From Epiperipatus broadwayi (Eukaryota > Onychophora > Udeonychophora > Euonychophora > Peripatidae), in NCBI GenBank assembly GCA_028023455.1, contig JAQFVV010006711.1, positions 1 to 64,000 of the forward strand: a DNA stretch of 64,000 bases, written 5' to 3'. The position numbers and the translations under genes were made by a program. Of this stretch, positions 1-11,770 are shown piece after piece (position 1 is the first letter of the stretch; each line of letters begins with the position of its first letter). Below the pieces are notes generated by a model, which was not told the DNA's origin, ran no database searches, and saw only the letters and a list, made by a program, of their open reading frames with translations.

Positions 1-1724
1 TCCTTAGTGGAATGCTGAAAAAAAAAAAACTTTTAAAATTGAATAATTATTTTAATAAATGCTTATTTATTAATTCAGTGGAGTTTGCTTTGTCAATAAT
101 ATAAAAAGAATAAACTTTATTACAAGAACTTTTTATTTGCTATTGATAAGTAACATTTTCCTTGGATTGCTTTCATGTGTTTTAATTATGCTATAAAAAA
201 CTATGGAGGGGAGAAAGAAAGAAAAAATCTGTTTAATTTAACTGGTTGTTAGGGGGATTCGCACTTCCCCCAGTGATTCAATTCACGGAATGAAAGGAAC
301 TTTTTTTTCTCATAGTTATTGAAATATAGTATAGTTTTAAATTAATATTAATATGCATAATTATTGTTAATATGTAGTAGTTTTAAGATTTAAAATATTT
401 TAAGATTTTATATTTAAAAAAAAAGAAAAATTAAAATTTTTCTTACTTTTATTTATAATGATTCTATAATTATCTTCAAGAACTTAAGTCAACTAGAGGA
501 TCGCCAATAGTAATCATATATGATTTCGATAACTTTCATTTATTATATTTAATATAAGATATTGATGCAAACTAAAATTCAGGTAAAATAAATATTATAA
601 TTGTTGTGTTTATATTCATGTGATGATAATTTACAAGAAGTATGAATATAGTTATTATAATCTATACATGATTATAACTGTATGAATAATTGATCTCTGA
701 ACAAGTTATAAATATTTAACTGAATATACTTATGATAAGTTGTATATCACATTTGTTTATCTTATTTTAATCTTCCTGGTATATAAGGTATGCTATGTTT
801 AGAAGTTTGGATATTATTCTTATAAAAAGATGTTATTTATTTGTGATGTTTTTAGGATTTATAGTGTTTTGATAGGCAATTAGTGGTTCAGTAAAGTAGT
901 TATTAGGAAATCCTGTAGTGATAGGGATATATTTAATATCAAGTGTAATACAATTAAAGTAAGTCTGTATGTTTTGTGATACATGGACAGTAGCATTTTT
1001 TCATAAATCTGTAAGAGCAGAAGCCAAGAGAGAAATTAAGGTAGAGAAAAAAAAAAAGTGGCCTTACGTTACGTATCCACGCTATCATTATTTCTCAGTT
1101 TTCGAAGATGACAAATTCCTCACTTTTAATCGCTGCTATCACTTGTCCATACATCATACTTGATAATTGTAAAGTTGAGTAAAGAATAATAGCTAGCTAC
1201 CACGTGATGACAATAATATAGTTAATACAAGAAGACTTAAATATAGAACAAATGAAATATTAAAGTGGTTTTAAATTAAGATTTGAGGAATGTTTTCATT
1301 ATATTTCAAAATTTTTAGAGATCAAATTATAGTGTATGTGGAAGTGATATAAAATGAAAATAAAGTGTGATTATGATGTATATTATTCAAAATATTCAAA
1401 ATAATATAAATGAATACTATATCATACTTAATATTAAAATAATTATATTTATTTTATAAATCAAAATAAACATAGGGTATATCACAAGTTATGGAGTTAT
1501 TGTGAAGTTATTTTATAATGGAATGTTTAAGTAAGTAAATCATAATAGAAGACTATTTTTTGTGAAAATGTAATGTTTAGAATAGAAATATGATGGAATG
1601 TTTTAATAGTAATAAGTTTAAAACGAAAGATATTATTTCATAATAGAAACAATTTTGAAGTGTAAATTATTTACTTTTTTTATGAATATTTTTTTTTGAA
1701 TGTTAATTTTTTTAATTTTATAAT
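1..1724. other. AT-rich sequence, no gene seen
   Basis: I see no exon, repeat or RNA gene that I can support here. The only longer frame (64 codons near 1 kb) has no recognisable protein character. It lies downstream of the last visible Cas exon on the minus strand, so it may be intron or intergenic. Confidence 0.5.
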
Positions 1725-2075
1725 CACATGGTTACCATTTCTTATGCTTACACAAGCTGTTTACACAGAGGTTAAACTCTCCATACAGTAGCGCCACCAG
1801 TGCAAGCCAGAGTAATCAATGGATACAAGGTTTGTTCTTAAATGAGGTTAGTTAGCTAATAAGGTAAAAGGTGGCTGCTGGAGAGTTGCATTAGAATCTA
1901 AGATCTAAGTGCAGTGCTCTCAGATCCAAGGCTCCTTACTGATGACCACAACCAGGAAACTAATCTGGGGATATTGGCTGAGTAAACCCGGATTTATGCA
2001 AAAAAACTTCTTGCATCCATTGTTATTCTGGCCTGCAATGGTGACGCTACTGTATCGAGAGTTTAGCCTCTGTAA
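1725..2075 (+). repeat. Dispersed long-TIR element, copy 1
   Basis: Two inverted arms of about 64 bp (1765-1829 and 2010-2073) face each other. Both begin ACAGAGG and run through a shared GCAAGCCAGAGTAATCAATGG-like block, with only a few mismatches. The stretch just left of the arms (TTTCTTATGCTTACACA) also recurs at 36.0 kb and 36.5 kb, so the repeat family is larger than the arms. The core between the arms matches the copy at 36.1 kb (AGTGCAGTGCT followed by CAGATCCAA). No coding capacity is seen. It is most likely a non-autonomous DNA transposon; I could not fix a target-site duplication. Confidence 0.7.
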
Positions 2076-3120
2076 ATTTTATGTTTTAATATTTTTTTAA
2101 AAAATATAATAATTGTACATTTTAAATTTTTATATTGTTGTTATAATAAATTGTTAATGTTTTTTAATTAACCAAGTGTCTAGAATTTCTTTTCTTGTTA
2201 TGTCCAAGTCATTACGCATCATCCGAACTACATGTTCATTATAATAATTAAATATATTTAGATATTATTGCACATAATCTAAAAAAATAACAAATAATAA
2301 GCATATTGTTATCATTAAAAATATTTTATCTTGGATATAAATATTGAATAATGGCAAATTTACGCAATGGTTATAGTAAATATTGATGTTTAAAATGCCA
2401 TATAAAAAATAAAAATGATTAGATATAATACATAATATTAAGAGATGATTTAAAATTTATTTATGATAATAAATATTGATAATTATTAGTTCATAATTTT
2501 AATTTAGTTTTACTTTAGCTTACAAGTAAATTAATGAGTTTAATAGAAAAGAATTATTAAGTATAGTTGTTTTCTAGATTATTATTAATTTATATAGCTA
2601 GATGTACATAAAATCCTTCATTACATATAGTTATATTAATGTATTTATTTCAAAAATAATAATAATGACCTGAGATTGTGATTGGGTTACAGAATATTAT
2701 TCAAAAAAAGATAAATTTATTTTATTAAACAAAAAAATATAAAATAGTCTAATAGTTCAATTTAATTTAAGAAATGTTAAACATAATTTATTTTCTTAAG
2801 TGTGAATCATGGGAGTATTACTACTAATATTTTAGGGAAGAAATGTGTAGTGATATTCCTATGCCATTGAATATATGTTGGTGTATTCTTAATGTTAAAA
2901 AATATGGATATACCTTACTGACGCTTTGAATTATGGGTCTCGTGTTCTGATAAACCATTTATAGTATCATAAGTTATATTATCAGCATATAGGTATGGTA
3001 CATTACATATATATATAATTAAAGAGGAGCTCCCTTTTCAAATCTCAATTTAATTACATTTGGCTTAAGTATATACATTATACTTGTATTTAAATATTAC
3101 ATATATATATATATATTAAA
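2076..3120. other. AT-rich sequence, no gene seen
   Basis: Only simple AT-rich sequence with short TA microsatellites near 3008 and 3102. No coding or structured element recognised. Confidence 0.5.
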
Positions 3121-4960
3121 ATATAAATGCAAAATGGAAACATCCAAATGAAGACTACAGCACAGTTGGTTTATATTTGTCTAAGAAAAAATACATATTT
3201 TAATTATTGTAATATATTTTAATAGATTCAACACAGAAAAGTGATCAGAAGTTAATAAGATGTAAGATATATGTTAATGCAAAGCTAGAGATAAATGCTA
3301 TTAAAAAAGACAATATTAACAGTTGACAACTCCAATCAGTTTAAACTAGGACTTGCAAATTGGGTTTTGAAAAACCGATGACTGTTCAGATCTGGATATA
3401 TTCAATAAGAAAACTGAAACTCTACTAAGGTCAACACTAGTTGCAAACATATTATAAAACAGCAATTTACCAATAAACTTTTAATGTATGAAAAAAATAT
3501 ACATGAAGGCAATATGTAAAAAGAATGTGAAAATATTTTAAAAACGATCCACTTAGAAAAACTGAATATCTGAAATTCTGTAAAATGATATGAAAGAGTT
3601 AATGACAATACAAAGAATTATAATTGTGAATTAGCAAGAATAACTATAGAAAATTTCAGCAATAAGGAAAAAAAATGGCAATAATACCTTTTGAAATGGT
3701 CAAGTATTTTAAACAAAGAAATAAGACAAACATTTAAATCTATAAAGAAAAAAAAGCTCAATATGTTAAAAAAAAGAAAGATGAGGAAAGATAAATTGTT
3801 AGCAAAACTGTACACTAAATATCTTAATGATAAAGCTATCCCAGGTAATTGGAAAAATATCTATCAATATTCTATCAGTTCAGACCATTATAACTCTTCT
3901 ACAAAGAACATTGGACACAAATTTACCAAAAAAAGCAAACAAACTGGATATAAAAAGCACAATGGATCACATTTACATATTAAGACAAGTTATAAAAAAA
4001 GCAGTTGACTTTATTTGCATTTCCAGTGATTAAAGCTTTGGAACATAGATTCAATATATGGTCACAATTTGAAGAATATGCATCAAAATACAATTCCAAG
4101 GGTTATAATATATAGTGACACTAAAAAAGATTAAGATGATAAAGGAATATGACAGAGTTATTTCATAACTTTAAAGGTTTTACAGCATTTTTAAGAAAAG
4201 TATTTTGTGGATTAAAACAGGAATCTAAGAAGATAAAAATCAATGGAGATTTATGCTAATTGTTTGTTGTTGTTTTTTTTTTTTGCAAATAATAATTTAG
4301 AGTTTCTGGAATAATATTATAAGAGCTATCGTATAAAAGCAAGAAAATACACCTAAAGACAATTGCTAAAAAAAATAAGTAACATTCACTAGCTTCTGAC
4401 TAAAGCAGAAAATAAAGACTGGTAATAACAATTATGAAGATGTTAATTACTAATACAAATGGAAATATAAGGGATAAAATTAATCATAGAATTAAACATT
4501 GAAGGAATGCTTTTAGATAAAATTATTTAATATTGAAAGAAAATATGTTTGTTAGAAAATGAAAGTTTTTAACAAATATGGCATATGAATCTAATATTTG
4601 GACACTTAATAAAATAGCAATATAGATATTTCAGATCTCAGACAGCAAAGTATAAAAAGATGTATGCTAAGAATTGGAAGCAAAATATACGAGTGGAAGA
4701 ACAAACAACACTGACATTTATTTAAAAAATTAAGACAGAAACGAAGTACAGCTGGATATGAAGGTTAGAAGAGATAACAACAGTAAAAGGATTGTTGAAA
4801 TCATAAATTGGTTCCAAAAGATCATAAAACAACCTAAAAAAAGACACGATTTTCTGATGTGATGAAGATAACTATAAAATACAAAAACTAGAATAAACTT
4901 GGAATACATCTTCATCTTACAATGGATTAATAATGTTTGAAATGATACTGAACTTATCTA
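3121..4960 (+). mobile_element. RTE-clade LINE relic, copy A
   Basis: This stretch aligns by eye, segment after segment, with the better RTE copy at 52.9-55.4 kb. Shared parts are the end of the endonuclease region (around 3130-3290, AAATGGAAACATCCAAATGA), the linker with ATGATATGAAAGAGTTAATGA-like text near 3583, the finger region near 3825-3860, and the C-terminal part from about 4440. Stops and frameshifts occur throughout, so no product is expected. It is an old, dead copy. Confidence 0.75.
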
Positions 4961-5799
4961 TAAATATCTATACTAAGCTTTTTACTGTGATGATTGAAAA
5001 AATTTGATGACATCATTCCATTTCAAATTAGGATTATCTATGTGATACTTCTTTTGATTTTATGGTAAAAATTCTTTTCTCCATAGATTGTCTTCTCTTT
5101 TTGATAAATGTCCCAATCTACCTTCATTTGTATTCCTTAATCTTTACAATAACATTATCTATGCAAATTTAGAATTGCATTAGAGCATTTATTTTTTTAT
5201 TTTTCTTTGTTATTACAAGATTTTTCTTTCTATACTCTTCTGTATCACTTACAATATTTCTTTAAATTTCAAATCCAAATTTCTATTTCACAAAAATAAA
5301 TAAAATCAGTTAAGATAAGTTAAAGGTTTTATTCTTTATTTAAATATAAAAGCATACCTTATTTAAATACAATATCAAGTCTATCAAATGCATTCGATAT
5401 TTGAATTCTATTTATTTCTCCCAGTTGCTTTAGCTGACAATTTTATCAGCAGTCATTAATGTATGGCTATTCCAAGTCCAAGACAAAGGATAATAAGATA
5501 TGATGATAATCAATGATAATAATAATTCAATTCAATTTATTTGGAAATAACAGATTAGTAACAATGTAATTAAAGAATCATTTTTGCAAACAAAATATCA
5601 ATTTACATTTACATAAAAAATATATATATAAAAATTCTAATTGAAAATATTAACATCTAAAAATAGTTCACTATGTGACATATGAAGGTATTACAATCAT
5701 GGCTAAGTTTTTATAATAATTATAATTGTAATTTTTATCATAAACTATACATCTATTTTATTTAATCAAAACAATTTTTTTAGAAAAATTGTATCATTC
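4961..5799. other. AT-rich sequence, possible LINE tail
   Basis: No gene is recognised. The minus strand carries weak coding-like sequence that may be the decayed 3' end of the LINE at 5.8-7.55 kb, but I cannot define its limits. Confidence 0.35.
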
Positions 5800-7560
5800 A
5801 ACATTCTTTTTTTTGCTTAAGATAAATTTTACTATACACAGATATATCTATTCTATATAAGAATTCCAAATAACAAAACAATAACTAATTATTGAACAAG
5901 TCTTAACAGAATAATTAAAGAAGCTGAATAAAGTTTTATTACTAAATGAGACAATAAATGTTTTCTCAATATTAACAATCATCTGACTTGTTTTACATTA
6001 AAACATAGTTATTTATTGGCTTTGCAATCTTAGATTAGTCAGATAAATTATCAATCCTAAGAAATAATTTTTATAAAAAATAAATAAAGAGAAGAAAAAC
6101 CTAATCAATACAATTTAAATATAAAATGTTGTGATTCACCATATCCAAAGCTTTACTAAAATCAAAATATATTACATATAGACAACGTTGTCTTGTTCAT
6201 TTATATGATCAAGCATTATTGTAAGATTTGTCTCCATTGATCTTGTTAGAAAAAAATCTGTGCTGAAAACTGGATATATATCTTTTGAACCGAAATAACA
6301 GGAAATCATAAGCCCTTCTTTCAAAAATATTTAAAATACTGCACAATAATGTTATTGGCATGCAATTTTTTTATATCATTTTTGTAGTTTTTTTCCAAAT
6401 CAGAATAACTATAGATAATTTACCTTTTTCAGAATATAAGGCTAGTAACAGGAACAATAAAATCTTCACAACCATTAATGATAAAAATAGGAATATTGTT
6501 AATAGAAACAGATTTATTACTTTTTTATATATATAATAGCACTGATTACTTCATTATTTGATATTTCAATTAATTGAATAGTATTTATAAATCATTTGTA
6601 GCTGAAAAATTATTGGTCTGAATACAGGACAACTGTTTTCTAATGTCTTCTGCATATAATAAATTTGAAGCATTATGCACTGATTCAAATTTGGTGGTAC
6701 TACATCTCCTAACATTAACAAAACACTTTGGATTGTGTCTAATATTTTTTCACAGATCATCAATATACAAATGATAGACTTTTTCTTAACATCTACATAA
6801 TTTCTAAAATTAATAAAATTATTCCTATAAAATATTGGTTTTTTTTTAATACAATTTGTGGTGCTTACTTTTTCTCTTCATAATTAATATTATAAGTTTA
6901 CATTGGGGTTAATGGCAATCATCTATACACAATATTTAAGATAGTATTATTAAAGGCTATTATTGCTTTATTAATATTATTTAAGGACAAATGTCTCTCT
7001 CCATCTAAAATTTATATCATAGTAAAAACTCAATCTTTTTTATCATTTCTATAAGATGTCTAACTTTAGCAATTTTAACAAAATTTATATTTATGCATGA
7101 ATGATATGAATCCTCAGTGACTAATAGTGATCTCTTCTCACAATTTATAATAAATAGAATTAGTTAAGACTAAATCAGGTATTTTACTGAAAAGACTGTA
7201 TACAGAATTAAAATGAAACATATTTAGAACATTAAAAAACTCTAGGACTCTTTAACTTTTTTTTTTTTGTTTATAATATTTTGAATAATCATTATCAATA
7301 TTGAAAACATGGATAAGAAACTAATTTATTCTCTAAAATTTCCAATGTCAAATGCAATTCACTTAATATGTATTAACAATATTTTTTTTGCATTTGACAG
7401 AGATCTCAACTCAAACAGGATGAATATCTATTTGAATAATATTCTCATTACAAAACCCATCCTTTTTGTGTTATAACAATACCTCCACCCTTTGATCCAA
7501 GATCAAGTTAGTTTGATCAATAACTGTTGTTTAAGTAAAATATAAGTTTCTATTAGATAG
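5800..7560 (-). mobile_element. CR1/Jockey-like LINE relic
   Basis: Conceptual minus-strand reading gives the landmarks of a non-LTR retrotransposon in the right order. Near 7440-7520 an endonuclease segment reads SKGGGIVITQKGWVL (the KGGG motif). Near 7150-7250 is a DLVLTNS segment. Near 6270-6370 is a PITLLCSILKYFERRAYDF-like fingers segment. Near 6125-6180 the RT core reads VIYFDFSKALDMVNH. A C-terminal CSIISYCFVIWNSY-like segment lies near 5850-5910. Several frameshifts and stops separate these pieces, so it is an ancient, dead copy. The landmark order fits the CR1/L2/Jockey group rather than RTE; the exact clade is uncertain. It lies downstream of Cas exon 3, antisense to the plus strand. 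Confidence 0.75.
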
Positions 7561-8743
7561 TCCACAGAATGAATATTATGAAACATATTTATGCCAAAAC
7601 ACGTTTTAATAAATTGCCAGTATAATCTTGCTTAATAGATGTATAAAAGAAATAATTTTTATTTTTACTTTTTAATTTATAGCAAACAGTTATATCATTA
7701 ATTGCATTATTTATATAAGTTTCAATATCACTTTACCAAAGTATTTTCAGGCATTTAGGTGAAAAAAAAAAATCTTTTAAATTCATTTTGCAATGACTAT
7801 ATAAACCAATCTGTAAATCAGTTGCTCTTTCATTTGTTATTTTGTAGTGCTGTTTTTTAATTTCTTCTAGAGCAAACTTTTAACTTCCAAAAAACTTCAA
7901 TATCATTTCTATTTGTAATTCATTATATTTTATCCTCAGCTACATTTTCCTAATGAAAATAATCAATATTGCATTTCTTTAAAAAAATCTTTCAGATCTT
8001 TGTAACGTATAGGAGTACCTATTCTATAAAAAAAAATGCTTAAGTTCACTCTAAAACATTTCTTTAAGTAAAAGTGAAATGCATGAAGATAAATGTAAAA
8101 CCACTGTAATAGCTGATGCATTAAAGATCAATATTTGGTTTATATATAATCCACAGCTCTTTTTAATAATGTGAGTATAAAAATGATTTAAGTATTATAG
8201 ATTCAAAATTATTTTATCAATTTGTTATACCCTGAAATATTTTGTTTAATTATACCTTCTTAACATAATAATCTACTGGTACCACATAGTAAAATAAAAA
8301 TATTTATCTTTTTTTTTTTTTCAATAATTACTGTGTTAAATTTGACGTCAAGCTAAAATTAAATATATATCTTTCCTAACTAAATAAAACAAAATAATTA
8401 TATTTACAAATGTTGTTAAAAGATTTGAATACTTTTTTTTATATATATATTTTAAAATAATTTTAGCTTTTTTTGTTTTATTAAAAAAAGAATTCTGTTT
8501 TTTCTTAAATTCCACAGATAGTTCATGTAATAGAGTTTTATTCATAGTAATAAATTACAAAGGTTATATTTATTATTATTGGATTCCTTTAAATTGACAT
8601 TAACTGTTGCTCTAAAAATGAAAGTGTTATATATAGTATACAAACATAAAATTTAAATAAAATGTAAAAGATTTAAGAATTAGTGGGTGCAAACTAAATA
8701 TCACTAATACACAGTATGTATAAAACATAAACTGAATACTTAC
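7561..8743. other. Presumed Cas intron 3, start
   Basis: Begins with the exon 3 donor GTAAGTATT read on the minus strand at 8743. I find no further Cas exon between here and position 1, so the intron probably continues past the left edge. The stretch itself is AT-rich, and its part near 7700-7950 may be decayed LINE sequence. Confidence 0.5.
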
Positions 8744-8885
8744 AGGAGCCTTCAAGACTAGAAGTAAAAACATTTTCTGATTCAATAGCTGCCTTATTTC
8801 GAAGAGGTGGAACATCATACAAGTCTTGGCTTCGCATAGGGATATCATATAAATAAACATCGCCATAGCGATGAGGTGTAATTAC
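8744..8885 (-). CDS. Cas-family scaffold, exon 3 (YxxP substrate region)
   Basis: Internal coding exon of 142 bp on the minus strand, entered in phase 0 and left in phase 1. It is bounded by a TTTTTTTCTAG acceptor and a GTAAGTATT donor, both strong matches to consensus. It encodes 47 codons starting V-I-T-P-H-R-Y-G-D-V. These include two tyrosine motifs, YDIP (within VYLYDIPMRSQ) and YDVP (within QDLYDVPPLRNK). In Cas proteins such YxxP motifs make up the substrate domain: when phosphorylated by Src or FAK they bind the SH2 domain of Crk and drive adhesion and migration signalling. That role is known for the family and inferred here. With exon 2 this gives three visible YxxP motifs. The following exons (more substrate domain, serine-rich bundle, C-terminal domain) are not visible and should lie beyond the left edge. 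Confidence 0.88.
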
Positions 8886-8937
8886 CTAGAAAAAAAATAG
8901 TTACTTTTAGGTAAATACATATAACTGTGTGTGTATA

Positions 8938-9115
8938 TATATTAATTGATATAAGCATTAGGAATGCTGAGTAAGAATAAGTTTTATTATAGTATGCTGA
9001 GCAGCTTTCAATATCTAAATCCTGATATCGAAAGTAACTTAGCATATTATAATAAAACTTTTACTATTAAGCTTTTCTTACTCAGCATTCCCATCTCTTA
9101 CATCAATTATAATTG
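8938..9115. repeat. Palindromic MITE-like element beside exon 3
   Basis: Two arms of roughly 60-70 bp are inverted about a centre near 9020. The left arm carries GGAATGCTGAGTAAGAA then TTTTATTATAGTATGCT. The right arm carries the complement, with TTCTTACTCAGCATTCC at its outer end. Outside these, ATTGATATAAG and CTTACATCAAT also pair. No coding capacity is seen. It looks like a small foldback or MITE insertion in intron 2, about 50 bp upstream of the exon 3 acceptor. Confidence 0.7.
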
Positions 9116-9457
9116 AATAGGGAAAGTAAACCAATATAATATTTTTTCTTTTTAAAAATAAAGTTTTATTATTTTATGACTTAGTTTTAAAAATAAGATT
9201 TCATAAAATTTATGGAATAATTCCAAAAATAAATGTGGATTGTCAAGTAATTCATATTATTACTAATGTAGTACATTGTTAATTAAACAATAATACTTTT
9301 AAAATTGCCAGAACTCCTCCTCTACTGCAGAAAATATACATAAGCAAGCAGTAATCTTTGTAGAAATCTCGAAAATAAGTCATTTTAAGACAAAAACATT
9401 ATTATTCTTAATCAATCAGATGTAACATTTATTTGAAATTCTACATATTAGAATTTT

Positions 9458-9498
9458 TTTTTTCCATATGTCATAGCATCGGCCGGGACGCAAACCCA
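9458..9498 (-). mobile_element. 5'-truncated tRNA-derived SINE
   Basis: A 41-bp insert in minus orientation made of a poly-A tail (T-run on the plus strand), the tail motif CATATG, and the 3' end of a tRNA-like head. It is flanked by a perfect 16-bp direct repeat, TACATATTAGAATTTT, at 9442-9457 and 9499-9514. The TSD length and 5' truncation are typical of LINE-mediated insertion. It belongs to the same family as the copies at 10.2, 34.1 and 57.1 kb. Confidence 0.82.
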
Positions 9499-9514
9499 TA
9501 CATATTAGAATTTT

Positions 9515-10150
9515 GTATTGTTATTTTTATTTTTTACCTTTATTTATTTATTTATTTATTTATTTTTTTTAAAAAAGCAGTTGCATCACAGAACTTTCTC
9601 ACCAAGTTAAATTTAAAATAGTTTTTTCACCTTGTAGTTATATTTTTAAGTTATGCTCTAATAATACATTTATTTATAGATATTTACTACAATAAATATT
9701 TTACTTTTCTAATTCAAAGAGAATTACATTCACTGAATTATTCAATTTCCTTTCAAAAATTTTGGAGCATTTTTTTTTTTCAGAAAATTAATGTAAGTTT
9801 TTTTAGAAATATTACAAAATTATTTAAAACTTCTAGGCAGATTAAAAATTCAATCTACTATAGTTAAATATTATCATGCTTGACTTTAACAAGTAAATTA
9901 TACTATATAAATAGTTAAACTGTACTTCATATGTATAACTTTGATTCTATGAATAATCCATTAAACTATTACCTATAATTATTAAGTTTCCAGTAATATA
10001 TCATTTATTTATTCTGGTTCCTTATAAAATAATAATAGAATTTTCTGCATATGAATACTATATAAAAAATCTAACAATGAACTGAAATGTAAAACAAATG
10101 TTTATCATTATCCCTTAATTATTTGTTAAAAGATCAATTGTATGAATCAA
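9515..10150. other. Intronic AT-rich sequence
   Basis: Within Cas intron 2. Contains a TTTA microsatellite near 9538-9566; nothing else is recognised. Confidence 0.5.
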
Positions 10151-10163
10151 CTTACTAACTTAT

Positions 10164-10260
10164 GTCAAGCGTTGGTGGCCTAGTGGTTAGCATAGCTGCC
10201 TTCCAAGCAGCTGGCCCGGGTTCGCTTCCCGGTCAACACTTTGACATATGAAAAAAAAAA
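10164..10260 (+). mobile_element. tRNA-Gly-derived SINE, full-length, with TSD
   Basis: The first 75 or so bases read as a tRNA-Gly(TCC) cloverleaf: A box around TGGCCTAGTGGTTAGC, anticodon loop CTTCCAA, and B box GGGTTCGCTTCCC. The acceptor stem has one mismatch and a wobble pair, and there is no encoded CCA. A short tail, TTTGACATATG, and an A10 run follow. The unit is flanked by a perfect 13-bp direct repeat, CTTACTAACTTAT, at 10151-10163 and 10261-10273. The tail, poly-A and TSD show it is a retroposed element rather than a working tRNA gene, although the internal pol III promoter boxes look intact. It lies in Cas intron 2, opposite to the gene's direction. Confidence 0.85.
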
Positions 10261-10273
10261 CTTACTAACTTAT

Positions 10274-11214
10274 TCCTTTCCATTCTCCCCCATATCTACA
10301 TCTAAAAAGTTTCCAATCTTGTTTAAGTCTAATCCAAGCAAAAAATATATCTAACCACTTTCTTAAATTTTAATGCATCACAATATGAGTTTGTATTCTT
10401 TATTAATATCTATTTTTTCATTGTAAGTCTTACCCTAATAATTTTGTCATTATTTTTAGCAGATAAACACTAGCTAAATACAATAAAGACACTTCAATCA
10501 TGAACTATCTGATAAAAATAATTAAAAAAATGTTTTTAAACAAAACAAAATGTTAATTTTCTAGTTCACACAGCAACCATTTAGTGGCATGTCCCGTGTG
10601 CTTAAAATTATAATAATCAAATTAATATCATGTTAATATCATATCTTTTTAATTTTATTTATAAATACATCAACGTATTATTTTGCAGAAAAATGTACAC
10701 ATATAATTTTTGATATCATAGTAATTGACTAATTTTATGCTTTTTTTTTTAGCAGTATCTTATAAAAAAAATTTATTGATATTGCTTTAAAGTTTATTTT
10801 ATTTAAACTTTTCCTAAAACTAATTAAATTATTAGGGACTCACAAATGCAGAAAAAAAAATTCTTTCTAGCAATTTTTGCCTTTTCATTCTTAAACTCAT
10901 CATTAATAGAGAAGAAAAAATCTTCTAATTACCACTTTATTTAATTCTTAGTAACATATAGTTTACAGTGCCCACACCTTTTTTTTTTTTTCAAAAAAAA
11001 AAAACCGGTTAACTTTTCCCAGATTTATAAAGAAAAGCAATATCATTTCACCAGCATACAAAAGAGTACTTCAGACAGATTTTAGTTTTAATTCTAAATG
11101 TGGCAAAACAATTTCAAAAAATAAATACATTGTGTATATGTGTCTGTATAGTTTCTCTTTTTTTATTAATTATGAAAAATGTATATACTGGACTAATTTT
11201 TAAATTTAAACATT
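10274..11214. other. Intronic AT-rich sequence
   Basis: Cas intron 2. Poly-A and poly-T runs, nothing recognised. Confidence 0.5.
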
Positions 11215-11770
11215 TTAGAATAAATTAAAAGAAATTAACAATTACAAAAATCTTAGCTAAATTAGTAATATAGATGGAAATGTAATAGATGAAATTAACC
11301 ATAGAATTAAAATGGATAGAATGCCTTTGATAGAAATATCAATATTAAAAGGAAATATATCTATGTATTTAAAATGAAAGATCTTTAATAGATATGTTTT
11401 ATTAGTTCTTATTTATGCATCTGAAACTTGAATACTTAACAAGTATAGAAAAATGCTAGAAGTAATAAACAAATATAAACTGTCATCATTAACAAAATTA
11501 GGAGACTGAAATAAAGCTAGGCTGAACATATTAATAGAAAATATAATAGGTGGGCAGATGAAAGTCTTAAACTTATCCCAAGAATGTAAAAGATCCAGAA
11601 AGAAAACGTGTAAAACTAGTGGATAAAATAAGAAAGTTTTGCTGGTGTGATGTGTCAAGAAAATCAACTTTGAATGGTTTAAATTTCATGCATTCGTCTG
11701 ACATATTAATGAAATTTATGCAAAGATGAATATTGACATTTCAGATAACTTGATTTTTGAAGAAAAGTAT
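11215..11770 (+). mobile_element. RTE LINE 3' fragment, copy C
   Basis: Matches the 3' portion of the RTE copy at 54.8-55.4 kb. It shares ATAGATGGAAATGTAATAGA then GAAATTAACCATAGAATTAA, a GGAAATATATCTATGTATTT block, a TATGCATCTGAAACTTGAA block, and the closing part with GATGAATATTGA. Decayed by stops and indels. It appears 5'-truncated, the usual outcome of LINE insertion. Confidence 0.78.

Noticed and set aside
3691-4008. 105-codon lysine-rich plus-strand frame
   Set aside because: Lies in the decayed RTE copy A and is a frame-shifted reading of its linker; no independent gene.
10164-10238. Functional tRNA-Gly(TCC) gene
   Set aside because: The cloverleaf is good, but the acceptor stem has a mismatch and the unit carries a tail, poly-A and a 13-bp TSD, which mark a SINE.
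11413-11667. 84-codon minus-strand frame
   Set aside because: Antisense to the RTE 3' fragment and hydrophobic only because of AT-rich codons.
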